Source: Welwitschia mirabilis (Eukaryota; Gnetophyta; Gnetopsida; Welwitschiales). From it: a DNA stretch of 64,000 bases. Each line of letters begins with the position of its first letter. Position 1 is the stretch's first letter. The stretch is from the NCBI GenBank assembly GCA_051453625.1, contig JBOZIK010000001.1, positions 173,071,345-173,135,344 of the forward strand, in the 5' to 3' direction. Shown piece after piece: positions 1-11,870 of the stretch. Position numbers and translations under genes: made by a program. Below the pieces are notes generated by a model. That model did no database searches and was not told the origin of the DNA. It was given only the letters and a program-made list of their open reading frames with translations.

Positions 1-680
1 TAACAGCTTTTGATCTTAGCATTCATTGTTTGAAAAATTTAATTACTTTACACTAGCATAACCACTGCCTATTCAAGTGATACTTTATGAAGTTTTTACA
101 TTATATCATTCATTATTAGTTATGTGATTTTTTGATTACTTCTAAGGGGGTTTGCTACATTTAAATTTATGGTAGGTACACAATCTTCTTCATGTTCCTA
201 AGTTATCAATTTCTATTTTGTGCTTCTTAGTTATTTTCTTTGGTATATCAAAGTCATTTTCATACTCTTTTATTACAAATGCTTAGGACTTAATCATCTG
301 GTATTTTCTTCTTGATTTTTATTTCTATTGGCCAATTTTATTTATAGAAGTTGATTCTTTTTTTTTGACAAATATATTTCCTTAGTTTATGATGCTAATT
401 TTTTCCATCTATTCATTATAATCCTTTCAAGTTTTAGGTTTTTTCCCTGACTTTTGATGCATCTAATACTATTTTTTAATGATTATGATTTCATGGCATA
501 TTTTTTATATCTTCCTTTGCTTAGTACATTTATCTCCTTTATCATGTCTTAATTTATCATGATTCTTAGCCATTTCCATATTTTAGAGTCTTTGATATCT
601 TTTTAAGACCTGCTTGATGCTATTTTAAGTTAACTAATTCTATTGATAATTCCAAAATTCCTAATCTTTTGAAAATGCCT

Positions 681-2095
681 TGTCATCCTCCTTGTCATCC
701 AGATGACTAGGTACATGATGCACATATATTTTTAAGCATTAATGCTTTATCTTTCACCTTTTATAGACTATTTTTTGATCTTTTTTTCTTGCATAAAATA
801 TTACTTCCAAGTCTATCTATTTTGCTTCTTTATACTTAACTTTCATATGGATCTTTTTCCTTCTTATGTCAACGCAATGTGGGATGTATTAGTTACTTAT
901 TTGTTGTTGGGAGCAAGGTTGGGAAAGAGGGTGGAGTTTGGGAGGGGGAAAGGGAGGAGTTGAAAGACATATAATATGAGATATTTTGAGTAAAACTTTA
1001 AATTTTTGAGGGTCATTTTTATATTCTTATGAGGTATATCTATAATGTACTAATTTGATTCTGAACGCCTTTTAATTAAGTGGTATACATTATGGAAAAT
1101 GTTTAGTAAAACATGTATTTAATAGTAGAATACTTAAAGTATTTTTTTTTGTATAAGAATGATTAAAGCAATTCATGAGACTATGAATGAAGAAAATAAT
1201 GTTATAATTAATTATTTTTGATATATTTTCCCTTATAAATTATGCCTAAAAACATAAATTTTAATTTATGAATATCATTTTTGAGTTATTACATTTTTTG
1301 ATTATACATGCACATCATTTTTCTAAGCTTCTATGGTTATATCTTATGATGATTCTTTTGTTTTAACATCAAATATTTATCTTTTTAATGTGCTAAATTT
1401 TTTAAGTAGAGGTCCAATGCATAGGAAAGTGTTTTGATCTTTTTTTCTAATGGGCATGATTACAAGGAATTAGTTTTATAGATTGATTTTTAGAAGTCTA
1501 TTATTCCCATAATCATCCAAATGATAGTGTGCATAACACAATGGTCACTTCATCTACCAAGGTAAAATACAATTTATTTAATTTTATTATTTACTCCTAC
1601 ATACTAAGATGTATAAACTTAATTTACATAATTCTAGATAGTATTTTATTTAAGCTAATTTTCTTGCAATTATAGTTACTCACCAACTTTATCAAGAACT
1701 AACAAGGTTAAATCAAGGGCTATGTTGTGATGCTAAATTGTATGTTTTTAATGTGGTATTTTGGATAATTTTATAAGACATTTAGATAAGTTTAAGCATA
1801 AAACAATAATTATTAAGAGTTAAGAAGAAAATCACAGAAATACACAAATACCAACACATTTTAAGGTATTTTGGATCAATTCTAATAGTTTAGATTTTAA
1901 GGAGGAGTTAATGTTCTACAAGGCCAAATTCATTTGATGAAAGAGCTTGAAGAAGTATGTCGTCCCATTCATCATTTAGATAATAACCTAGATGACAGAA
2001 TGAGCATGCTAATTAGGATGCTAATTGGATGAATATGAAGGCTAAATATTAAACTCCTTTGATAAGGCATCATCCCCATCATTATTTGGATGACA
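681..2095. repeat. Dispersed near-palindromic motifs of the GTCATCCAGATGAC type
   Basis: The motif GTCATCCAGATGAC at 694-707 is a 14-bp near-perfect palindrome, preceded by a half copy at 681. Relatives appear near 1513 (ATCATCCAAATGAT), 1950-1998 and 2066-2095 (CATCCCCATCATTATTTGG and following). A perfect palindrome would have CCGG in the centre, so the centre may be a decayed CpG. This suggests remnants of one LTR family, but no LTR borders were found. Confidence 0.4.
907..956 (+). other. G-rich tract, possible G-quadruplex
   Basis: At least five runs of three or more G lie within about 46 bases (909-911, 921-923, 929-931, 940-942, 944-948, 952-954). This is striking in a region with very little G+C. 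The run pattern meets the usual G3+ loop criterion. Folding is an inference. Confidence 0.5.
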
Positions 2096-3103
2096 GACAA
2101 GATGATAATATAGTTTTAGTCAATGTAACAAACCTCATCTAACTTATGTAATGTGCTAAAAAATTTTCATGTGTTATTAGGGTTTTAGTTGCATCTATTA
2201 GATTTACTATTTTTGAGTCTAACATTGTTAATAAATATTACATTTACCCTCAACTCTGATCATCTTCTTTGGAATTGAAAATTCTTGTGATAGAAGATTG
2301 AATGACAACAAGTCCATCTATTAGTTATAGAGAGGGATATTCCTTGGTGTTAAGTTGCATCTTCTTTATTGAGGTGCTACTACTTTGTAATAGAATATTG
2401 ATTTACCTTTTAATAAAAATCTTCTTTTGGTTTTATTCATATTCATGTACATGTCCCTTATGATTTATATTGTTTGTGATTCTGTAACATCTTCATTTGA
2501 GATATAATTTATTAAGAGAAACCTTTGTTAAGGTTGAAAATGTTAATTTAAGAACTTACATTGCATATTATTTTTCTTAGATTAATCATTGTATGTTTTT
2601 CATATTCTATTTGATGTACTTAATAGCTTAGGTTGGTTAGGATTAGTGATATTTTCTTTGATCAATCTAGGTTATGCAAGGACAATCTTGAAAATAGAGA
2701 TTTGGTAGTTCGATATATGTTACATTCAAAGTAGATTGCATTTGCATTTTCATTGTATGTTTGCTTTTCTTGAATTATTGATTTTTATTATGAACCTTTA
2801 CTTTGTGAAATCAATTTTCTTTATTCTCACCTAATACCTTCGATCAGCTATGACATTTGGATATACTTTTATCTATATTATTACATTATATTTATGCATA
2901 TATTTGTGATTAATAAAACTTGATAAATAACATAACATTTACATAAATATGTACCATAAAAATGTGTACAAGATTTATATAGGAAGGATGAACTTTTTTG
3001 TCATCAAATTTTTCTACCTCTATTATATCATCATCATCATCTTAACCTGTGAAGAAAGATCATCATTTCTTGGGCTCATTCTTTTATGCTTTTTTTACAT
3101 TCT

Positions 3104-3113
3104 NNNNNNNNNN
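3104..3113. other. Assembly gap, 10 N
   Basis: Ten N. Unlike the 100-N gaps, the flanks are not duplicates of each other. Confidence 0.95.
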
Positions 3114-3119
3114 AAGTGT

Positions 3120-3993
3120 TACTAGAAGTATTACCTTTAAAATTTTTTCTATCTTAAGATCTAGATGAGTTTTTATAGTCCTCCTTTTTGTTGTGTTTGC
3201 ATGAGAAAAGTATTTTTATTTGCCTTGTATAAGAGTGAGTTCTTTATTTACATCTTTTTAAGAGTAATTTCTTTATTTATTTTTAATTTTAAATTTTTTC
3301 TTACACTTTTACTAATTTTAAGAGTAATAAAATTCTCTTTTAAGGTATCATCTTGAATGAGATTCATTTCATAAGCTGTTAGAAAAGTTTGTAGTTCTTC
3401 AATCTTTATGAAGTTGAAATCTCTTGATTCTTTCATTGATATTGTCTTGAGATCATATTTTAGAGTTAAATATCTAGTAACCTTTTATATTACCTTAGCC
3501 TCTTGAATACTTTCATCAATACCTTATACAACATTCATAATATTGAATACTTTTATAAAGCATGAACTATTTTGCTATTATTTATTTTGAGATTTTCAAA
3601 CTAGTTTATCCATACAAGAAGCTATAATTACTTGATAATAAAAGTTCCTTCATATATTCCTACTAGAATGTTCCATATCTCTTGTGCCTTCTTACATCCA
3701 ACTATTCTATTAAAATCCTCCATTGTTAGAGCTAAATAAAGAGAATTCTTAGCTTTAGAATCATTCATGAAGACTACCTTTTCTTTGTCTTTCTATTGTT
3801 TTCTTAGCTTGATTTGTGTGATGATGTTTCTTGCAGCATCTATTATTGTTTCTATAGGTTTTTTATATTCTTCTTCTATGCTTTGCTAAATCTAAAACTC
3901 ACAAGACTCTAAGTACACTGACATTCTCATCTTTAAATAGGCGTCGTTAGTCCCATCGAAGAGTGGATTTTTGAAAAATGGAATTCCTTCCAT
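3120..3993 (-). pseudogene. Ty1-copia gag remnant (UBN2/Retrotran_gag_2 type)
   Basis: This is the 5' end of the coding part of a copia element on the minus strand. The likely start codon is the complement of 3991-3993, about 40 bases inside the primer binding site. Reading leftwards, conserved gag blocks appear in order: FDGTNDAYLKMRMSVYLES, KAQEIWNILVGIYEG, FENLK and, near 3370-3436, SRDFNFIKIEELQTFLTAYEM. The product would be the capsid-type Gag that packages element RNA. The frame has several stops and the region beyond about 3120 is lost or unrecognisable. No protease, integrase or RT follows on this strand, so only the 5' end survives. I am sure of the family, but not of the exact lineage. 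Confidence 0.82.
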
Positions 3994-4030
3994 AGTTTAC
4001 TTAAGGAAGTAACTCTTATCATGAGTCCAC

Positions 4031-4042
4031 ATTCTAATACCA
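4031..4042 (-). promoter_or_regulatory. Copia primer binding site, minus strand
   Basis: The minus strand reads TGGTATTAGAAT, one or two changes from the standard plant copia site TGGTATCAGAGC, which pairs with initiator tRNA-Met. It lies between the gag start at 3993 and an LTR-like end ending in CA at 4045, as expected. Confidence 0.75.
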
Positions 4043-4044
4043 CT

Positions 4045-4800
4045 TGAAGATTGTTGAACTCATAGAAGAGGATTTAATGAGGTCTTCCAAATAAAATTTC
4101 ACTAGTAGTAAATTAATAAATAGTATAATAAATTCCTTATCAAAATAACATGGTTTCTAAACTTGGATACGTCCACACATAAAGGATATCTTTCTCTCAT
4201 ACCTCTAGATATTCTTAACTTGTAAAGAATAGTGATTTTGGAGCACTACCAACCTACAACAAAAATGAGAAGATTGTTGTAAGGTAGCACTCTCTTCCTC
4301 TTAGGGATAACCAATAACAAAATATCAAAATTATGCATACAAGAACAATCACAATGTGAGACACTCCTCATAAGGTAGTAATATCTTCCTCTTAAGGATA
4401 TCCAATGACATAATAACATAACATGCTCATAAGCATGCATAAAAGCACACCTATATAAGGATTGGTTCATAATATAGAATTCTAGCAAGGAATCATTATG
4501 TTTTGATAATAAAATAATGGATTGTATAAGAGTATTCAAGAATATTATAGTCCAACAACATGAGTTACAACAAATAAATGATAACAAATATAACAAAAAT
4601 CCTAAATGATGTTTCTTTGATAAACCACTTGAGTTATTTTTTATTATCATTGTCATAAGTGCTAAAAAACAATGCAATGTTATAGAATTCAAATGAACAA
4701 ATGATGTAGTCATTTGAAAGTTTCTTATAAATAATAGTTTGAAGCTTTTTGAGTAGATCCAATTACTCATGTATTTGTATATTCTTTGTAATGTATTTCA
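4045..4800 (-). mobile_element. Presumed 5' LTR of the minus-strand copia element
   Basis: The left border (TG on the plus strand at 4045-4046, so CA-ending on the minus strand) is fixed by the adjacent primer binding site. The right border is not visible and 4800 is only an estimate. The interval holds two similar blocks near 4285-4315 and 4375-4405 (TAGCACTCTCTTCCTCTTAG and a related copy). No second LTR copy was identified, so a TG...CA pair cannot be confirmed. Confidence 0.45.
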
Positions 4801-7800
4801 GATCTGTACATAATCTTTCTATCATGTTATTCCTTTATACCTTTGAAGAGTTTTAGCCATTTGATTTATAAGATTAGTCATTTGAACTTTATAACCACCA
4901 TGAACTAAATATAAATGGCTAGATGTTGGATGCATAATGTCTATTTTTTTATGTGAACCTTTATTAAAAATTTCTTCAGAAGTGTAGATATCTTCTAGTA
5001 GTCAGACATCTTTTACATGAAAGACACATTTACTTAAAGTGTCTAGAATTTAATGAAACTTGAACTATATAATCTTTAATCTTTGTTATCATAAATTTGT
5101 AATGTAAATTTTGATAGCTTTTTTAAATAGAAATTATTCATCAAAGTACAAATTATCCCTATTACCTAATCTAGTTTAGTATAGGCATCTTCAAATATAT
5201 AGACTTCTTTCATCTATGTCAAATCCATATTTTAGTATAGTCATCTTCACTAAGATAGTCATCTTTTATCAATAAATTAGAATCTAGTAAATCATAGACA
5301 TATTTGAAGCTATAGACGTTTTTAAATAGATGTCTTTAAGAGTGTACACATGTTCCCTAAAGGTGTGTTTCATTTTATAGACATCTTTAATTAATTGATT
5401 TTGCATTTTCAATTCTAAGATGAACTTTTTGTGAGATTTGAACTTTAAGATCTAACATCAAATTATGCTTTTCATTAAATTAATTTCTCCATATTAACTT
5501 ATCTACATAATAACATAATATATTTGACAAGTGGAATCATCCAAGCTAGATTTTACTAACAATTCTTGCATATGAATAATTTATATTAAAATTTAATTCT
5601 CTCTTGGTTGTAAGAGTTAGGATATGATATAATCAAATTTTCTTTATTATTATACATATAATGCATGTAAAAATAATAGTTCTAGAGGTGGATTGAGAGA
5701 AGAAATATTTTACAAGATTAATAGAGACTACATAAAACATTCTAGAGTAAGAAATCTAGAGAACTAGCAACACTAGTCAGGTATGATAATGATGTAGGTT
5801 ACTTCACATTTTTGACTTGAGGAAAAAAATGAATTGACTTTCATCATATCAAAAAAAGTTTAAAATATCAGAAATAGAAAATAAATAGTAGAAAATAAAA
5901 TAAAAGAGGAACTCAAAACATAAAACCTACAGAAAAATCCTAGATATATTTTTTTCTTTTTTTTAATTTTTTCTTTAAAATAAAAATAGAAATCTATTTT
6001 AACACACATGAGAACTGAAACTAAATTACTAAATTAAAAATGTATTAAACAAAAATAAAAGTAAAGGAAGGATTTATTTCATAATTTATTAATATTATTA
6101 ATTTTAATTTTCTCCTTATTTCTTATTCTTCATTTAAACAAAGCTAGATAGTAAAACCCATAGAAAAATGCTTAACCCTACAACCACAAAGATTAATATA
6201 GAAATATATTTCTCAATTTAGGGATAAGAAGATTGATAAAAACTTGAAGGAGTTAAACTATTTTAAATATCACTATAAATGGACCAATAACCACTATTAA
6301 AAAGTATAAAAATGTAAACAAGTGTTGGAAGAGACTAGTACCATCCATTATAATATATAAAAAATGAAAAATTAAAGTAACTAAAATGGAAGAAAATAAA
6401 AATTTAGAATGCTCACTATAAGATAGTATATCATTATCCCCAGTAAGTGTGTCAAAAATCTATTGGTGACTAACTTTTATAAATAAACCAAAACTCTCAT
6501 TATAGAAAAGTCTCAGTGTCATGTATTTCTTAAGGAGAATTTGTAATAGTAAAAATAGTGATAACATAACATAGTTCTAAACTAGCAAAATCTTAAAGTA
6601 AAACTACAAATTAAGAATGTGATGATGAGATTTATAATGATGAGAGTATGGAAGAAAGCTAACACTCAGAGAACTAACTTAAATCTTCTAATAAATAGAG
6701 ACTTCTATTTAATGATATAATTTAAATTCTTGATTAATTATTAAAAATGTTAAGTTTTTGTGTCTTAGATTATGGTGACATAATCCCATGCACCACATAA
6801 GTAGTAGTGAAATCTCTTAGTCACCTAGGTCTATCATAACCTACATCTAAGTGTGCTAAGTATGAAAGTAATGCTCAAGACAATTAAGGTAAAATATAAA
6901 CTAAAAAATAAGTAAAATAAAAATCACTCAAAAAATAAGAATAACCTAGTAAATATGTGGCTTTAATCAAGTACAACATAACTTACAATTTAAAGTTAAG
7001 AAGCAAAAGCTATTGTCTTTTGTTAAAATAACATGAATTGAAGTACATTTAAAAATAAATCTATGATTAATATGGAATCATCATGCTATCATTTAGGCTA
7101 GTCCAATTTTAAAGGGAAAGCTTAAAATGCCATAATGAAGTTTAATCCAATGCCCCAAAAACCTAAGGATTCTTTTACAAGGTTCATCCATGGGGGGTAA
7201 TCTGTAGTTGACAGTCAAGGTTGTGTAATTAACACTTAGGCTGATATAATCAATATACCCAAAGGGATATGAAGAATATACCACCAAAAGAAGCTACAAT
7301 AATAGGAACTTAATACTTTTTATAGGAAAAGATAGGATTAGGGTTTTACAATTAGAGTTTTTAATTTAGTATTTTATAATAAGAAACTAATACTTTTACA
7401 ATTGAAGATTTTGATTAATTTTAATGTTGTAAGTTCCTAACCCCATAACTAAAATCTATTCATTTTTCTAAGGCAACTCTAGAACATAACTTTGAAGATG
7501 ATTTACTTCAAGATACTAGTACCACTGTCTAAGTCAAAAGTATTACTAGTGTTTTACATTAGAATTGTCTCATTTTTCTATATGTACTCCAGAATGTATT
7601 AGAACACATAAAGTCATCATGAGAAAATTCATAAATTTAAAAATAGCATTAAAAATTATAGAAGATGTATTTTCATGATAAAATAATTAATTTAATATTT
7701 TTACTTAAGGTAAGTTATCTTGATATACTAAATATAATTATTAATTTTTATATATTATCAGTAAGTAGTGTTTTAAAAACTAAGAAATAGGAAAGTACTT

Positions 7801-8547
7801 CTTCATATTTCATCATGAATAACAACATCCATTATGATTTCATTTTATTCTCTAATCCTAATACTTACTTGTTAATTAACTTTGTCCTCATTAAGCATGA
7901 ACATCATTACATCAACTACACTATCAACTTCTTAGTTTTATAGCTTCATAATTAAGATTTTGGAAAGATGTTTATAAAACATATTTAACATGTTGGCTTT
8001 ATATACCTTGTTAATTTTAGTTAAAGCTATTTACAACTCCATAATGTAATTGGTTTTCACATAGAATTTATGTTTTCTCGTTAATATTTTATAATGTTTT
8101 AATGTTATAGTACTAGATAGATCACTATAGGTGTGAATAATGTTTATTTTAATGCTATTAATTTATCCCTTTAATTATACCAATAAGGATTATAGGACAT
8201 TAAGCTTCAATGAAATCATATTTTGATTTTGATGAAATATGAATCATAAAACATTATAAGAACTAACTTCTTTTGAAATTAGTTGCTTTGAATTTTGTAA
8301 CTCTTAAAACCTTAATATTAAATTAAAATGGTCTCACTTCCTTCTTATTCCTTTTTACTATTAAATTTATCATTATCATGTTGATTCAAATCATAACCTT
8401 TATTGTAAATAAAACTTGTTATCATTTATTTAATAAAATAAACAAATTTATTTTAGTTCATTAAACATTCATAATTTCTTATTGTAATTTTTTAAAAAAA
8501 TTTTAACTTTATTCTATTCTTACTTATATTTGAGGATGAAGTCAAAA
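4800..8547. other. A+T-rich sequence without recognised genes
   Basis: Apart from the motif array at 4985-5392, nothing here resembles a protein family on either strand. The frame at 7093-7287 (minus) lies in a slightly less A+T-rich patch but has no recognisable domain. Confidence 0.55.
4985..5392. repeat. Loose array of TATAGACATCTT motifs
   Basis: About nine related 12-14-bp motifs of the form tATAGaCATCTTt lie at roughly 4988, 5003, 5180, 5199, 5236, 5254, 5293, 5311 and 5377, plus an inverted version (AGATGTCTTT) at 5327. One copy reads AGACGTTTTT, so the ancestral core could have been the palindrome GACGTC. This may be LTR regulatory sequence; no borders were found. Confidence 0.4.
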
Positions 8548-8900
8548 GCTCTAATATCATAATGAAGTTTGAAAAACTTATTCTCTAATACCATGTTTGA
8601 ATTACTACAAAAGTTAAACTATTTTGTGAGTAATAGAAAAGAATGTAAAAGAACCAAAATTTTTAACATATTTTAACAATATTAATAAATAATTAATAAG
8701 TAAGAATAAAACATTATTATAAATAATTTTTTTGGAAGAATATAGGTCATGAACGAATTACCGTTCTTACTCTTAGACTTAGAATTTTATAACTTTAAGT
8801 GTTTTATCGCATTTCACTCTAAGTGAAACATGTTATTTTCTATTTTGTTAATTAAATTAATAATTTCTTAACTAAATTGGTAGATTTCTTAATAGAGATA
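8548..8900 (-). mobile_element. Copia LTR/PBS junction remnant, minus strand
   Basis: On the minus strand the sequence AATTCAAACATGGTATTAGAG (8583-8603, given here as the junction of an LTR end in ACA and a PBS of the TGGTATCAGAG type) is typical of plant copia elements. A second PBS-like string, TGATATTAGAGC, lies at 8548-8559. The LTR would extend to the right, with its far border unknown. No gag could be read to the left. Confidence 0.4.
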
Positions 8901-10746
8901 TTGTGGAAAACTAGAGCACAAGTTAGAGGAATTCAAAATATAAATGAATAAAAAAAAGGAAGAGAGAAACATTAGGGATGTTATTATTATAAAAATAGTA
9001 GTTATATGATGTAGATATATGGAAATGGAAAGAAAAGGATAGAAAAATAGACATAAGGGGATAATACTTTTGTTATTCCTATAAAAAGATGAGTAAAACC
9101 CTATAAACTAACATTAACTTTTTGAAAGCTAAATATATAAAAAGTGTATCTAAAGAAGATATAGAAAAATATGCATTTAAAAAGATAATAATATGAAAAA
9201 ATAGATAAAAAATATTTATAAGAAGGGGAAATATTTCCTCTAAGTGGTAAAAATAATGTGGAGTACATGCTAAAATGGGAAAACCTAGAAATTATGATCT
9301 AAGTAATAAGAAATCCTTAGAAATTATTTTTAATAAAACTTAATAGATACTAAAGTAAATGATGAATATAAAATCCTTCAAAATGAAAAATTACATCTTT
9401 GTCTTCAAATTTTAAGGAACTAGGAAATTAATTCAAAATATAAATTTTAAAAAATAACATTAGTAACAATAAATTTGACTTTTTTCTCATACAAAAATCT
9501 AAATAATTATAAAATAAGATATATAAAATAGATTGGAAAATTTGGTATAATATTTGTATGTAGTCAATTCTTTGCATAGTTGATTGACATCCTCCTACTC
9601 CTAGCATGTGAATATAATCCTTTCTCTTTTATAGTATTCTAGTTCTTAATCAAATTAATACATTTTAACTTAAGGAACACATAAGAGAATATATTGATTA
9701 TAGACTTACTAGGATTTGAACTTAAAACTTGACATCTCATACCATGCTAAGATAATTATTTTTACCTAAAAGCCATAACTAATGAAAAGTAAATAAATAT
9801 TTATATAATCCTTATAATACCTAGTTAAAATTAATAAGAAGGAAAGCTTAGTTACTATGAGTAGGACTATGTAGGAAAAATTAACCATGATTATTAGTTT
9901 ATGATGGTTAAAAATGAAATAAAGGATATTACCATTACTAACTTATAGTATTTAAAATGAAGAATTAAGGATTACTGCCTTGAAAAAAATTACTTAAGAT
10001 GTTTCATAATAATTAGAAATTGACCAAGCTATAATTATGGCATTATTAATAAATTAATTAAATATATTTAAGAAAACAAATTAGTAGACATGGAGATTTC
10101 ATGATGCACATTTATTTAAACTATTAAAATGAGTAGATATAATATAGTTATGACAAGAATTTATAGGATGATGATAGTACAAAACATGATTTTAGGAAGA
10201 GAATTTTTTAATAAGAGATCTTGTCAGATTATATTCATATCATAAACTTATTTTAATATTAAAAAATGATGATTTCCCATAACATAATTTTTTTAAAATG
10301 AAACATAATTATTAAATAGAAAAAACTTGATAAAAATGATTAATATTATGTGAACTCAATTTTGTATGAATGTGGATTTTAATATTTTTTTGAAATAAGA
10401 ACTCTTAAAATTTAAAAATATTGTGAATAAATAATAGAATTTAGGCCTTTATCTATTTAAACATTAAGAGAAGAAACTATAAAATAAATTGTAATAATTT
10501 CAAGAACATTACAATAATGGGATAATCATGTCTTTAAAGAATTAAAAGTATTGAGATAAATGTTGCATGCATGAAAAATAAAACATATAATATAGACAAT
10601 AATCTATGATATAATGGATTAAAAAGGGAGATCATCATACTTAGTTCATATTTTTCAAATGACCAATATAAAGATTTAAAATAATTATACATGTAATTGA
10701 TATAGTAAAGAAGGATTAAGAATCTAACCATATCTTAAAACTCTTT
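8900..10746. other. A+T-rich sequence without recognised genes
   Basis: No coding similarity was seen on either strand. The only recognisable string is the tRNA-like or LTR-end repeat at 9711-9785. Confidence 0.55.
9711..9785 (-). repeat. Dispersed repeat with tRNA B-box-like string
   Basis: On the minus strand the segment reads TTAGCATGGTATGAGATG followed by AGTTCAAATCC. It resembles a widespread plant repeat in which a TGGTATCAGAG string precedes a GGTTCRAATCC box. It could be a tRNA-derived SINE head or a decayed LTR/PBS junction. Both readings rest on short strings. Confidence 0.3.
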
Positions 10747-10756
10747 NNNNNNNNNN
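10747..10756. other. Assembly gap, 10 N
   Basis: Ten N. The flanks are not duplicated. Confidence 0.95.
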
Positions 10757-10823
10757 TGATATTAGAGCATAGGTTGTGATTTCATAGGGCATAATTATTA
10801 TTAAATTTGTTATAAGTTTTAAC

Positions 10824-11036
10824 ATGGAAACCAATATTTATGATGTATGTATAGCTCCAAGAAAAGTAGTAAACCAACCAATTAAAGTTGCAACTTTAGT
10901 AAATGTAGTTAACAACTTAATGGATAAGCTTCATGAGCAAAGCAGCGATAGGAAAGATGGTGACTCTCTTAGAAAAATGATGATGTTATTAGATTATGTT
11001 TTGCTAATTGATGTTAAACTAATGTTTTCTATGTAG
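10824..11036 (+). CDS. Small open frame of unknown nature before the copia 5' LTR
   Basis: A 70-codon frame begins METNIYDVCIAPRKVV. I do not recognise it. Its first 54 codons lie in the sequence that received the copia element, and the rest runs into the LTR start at 10987. The composition (KVATLVNVVNNLMDKL, then EQSSDRKDGDSLRKM) looks more protein-like than neighbouring chance frames: a hydrophobic helix-like part followed by a charged part. It could be a fragment of an older transposon or an exon, or it could be chance. No start context or splice site could be established. Confidence 0.2.
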   Translation: METNIYDVCIAPRKVVNQPIKVATLVNVVNNLMDKLHEQSSDRKDGDSLRKMMMLLDYVLLIDVKLMFSM

Positions 11037-11147
11037 CAAATTTTATGTGTCTTATGCAAAAGATATTAATCACTTATAGGTTTAATGATGAAGCTCAAAT
11101 CATTAAATTATGATCATTAGAAACCTGTCAAGTTCACTTACCTCTTA

Positions 11148-11737
11148 AGGGGTTGACCTAACTTTAAAGGGGTCAATTGCACCTAAAGCAAACACTTAGA
11201 AATTGAAGTAAATTTAGATGGGTCAACCAGATTTCTAATGAAGTTAACTAGACCTATAATCTCAAGAGTTAGTATCCTTGAACCAAAGGGCAAGGGGTCG
11301 ACTGGATCTTTATGGATCGACTCAATTTGTAAACCTAGTAATAGTATCTTAGAACTAAATGACAAGGGTCGATTAGGCCTAGAATGGACTCGACTAGATC
11401 TATAAACCTAAGAAAAGTACTCTTAAACCAATTGTCAAGGGGCTAACTAGACCTATTAAGGGGTTTACTAGACTTGAGCATTATGCAGCTGATGCCCTTA
11501 AGTTGATCATCATGGGAGTGACCAGACACTTGAAGGGTCAACTAGACCTAATGTAAGAAATTGAAAAGATATTTATCAATACTAGCAGGTGATCAAACAT
11601 CATGGCGGATGACCAGAGTAGGATCAACTGGATGAGGAGCTGAAAGAAACGAGGGTAATCAAAAACTTCACTTGGATAACCTATGTAAGTTATAATACCA
11701 AATGGGGTCGACTGGACTTTTGAAGGGTCAACCGGCC
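11148..11737 (+). repeat. Array of paired GGGGTCGACTGGACC motifs in the 5' LTR
   Basis: About fifteen degenerate copies of a 15-bp motif with a GTCGAC palindrome core occur mostly in pairs, 20-30 bp apart. Pair starts are near 11148, 11220, 11294, 11365, 11439, 11511, 11621 (partner lost) and 11704. The pair period is about 65-85 bp, longer at the end. The 3' LTR has the same layout. The best copies are at 11294 and 11704. The arrangement suggests amplified U3 binding sites. Confidence 0.75.
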
Positions 11738-11862
11738 AAAGCAAAACTAAAGTTTTCTATCTATTTTGTATTTGTTATGTATCCATTAGATAGCCATTTT
11801 TTAGCCATTTATAGCCATTAGAAGTGCATTTGCAAATGTAATAAACCATAAAATCCTTCCAA

Positions 11863-11870
11863 TATAAATA
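11863..11870 (+). promoter_or_regulatory. TATA box of the copia 5' LTR
   Basis: TATAAATA is conserved at the same place in the 3' LTR (18324-18331) and followed in both by an A/G-rich leader with CTAAGAGAG. It lies downstream of the motif array, as a U3/R border should. Confidence 0.65.

Larger units (their letters stand above)
1..3103. other. A+T-rich intergenic sequence, no gene recognised
   Basis: No reading frame here resembles a known protein on either strand; short open frames are what A+T-rich DNA gives by chance. The stretch from about 1900 to 2500 has the texture of an old LTR: a run of short self-complementary motifs is followed by T-rich sequence and AATAAA-like stretches. I could not find a partner LTR or a coding region for it. 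A G-rich tract lies at 907-956. Confidence 0.6.

Noticed and set aside
742-963. Plus-strand open frame of 73 codons
   Set aside because: The composition is that of T-rich DNA followed by a G-rich tract; no domain was seen.
4246-4770. Minus-strand open frame of 174 codons, the longest in the window
   Set aside because: It lies in the presumed LTR of the minus-strand copia, has low-complexity hydrophobic composition and resembles no family.
7093-7287. Minus-strand open frame with NYRLPPMDEP
   Set aside because: It faintly recalls retrotransposon RT but has no second motif in order; not enough to call.
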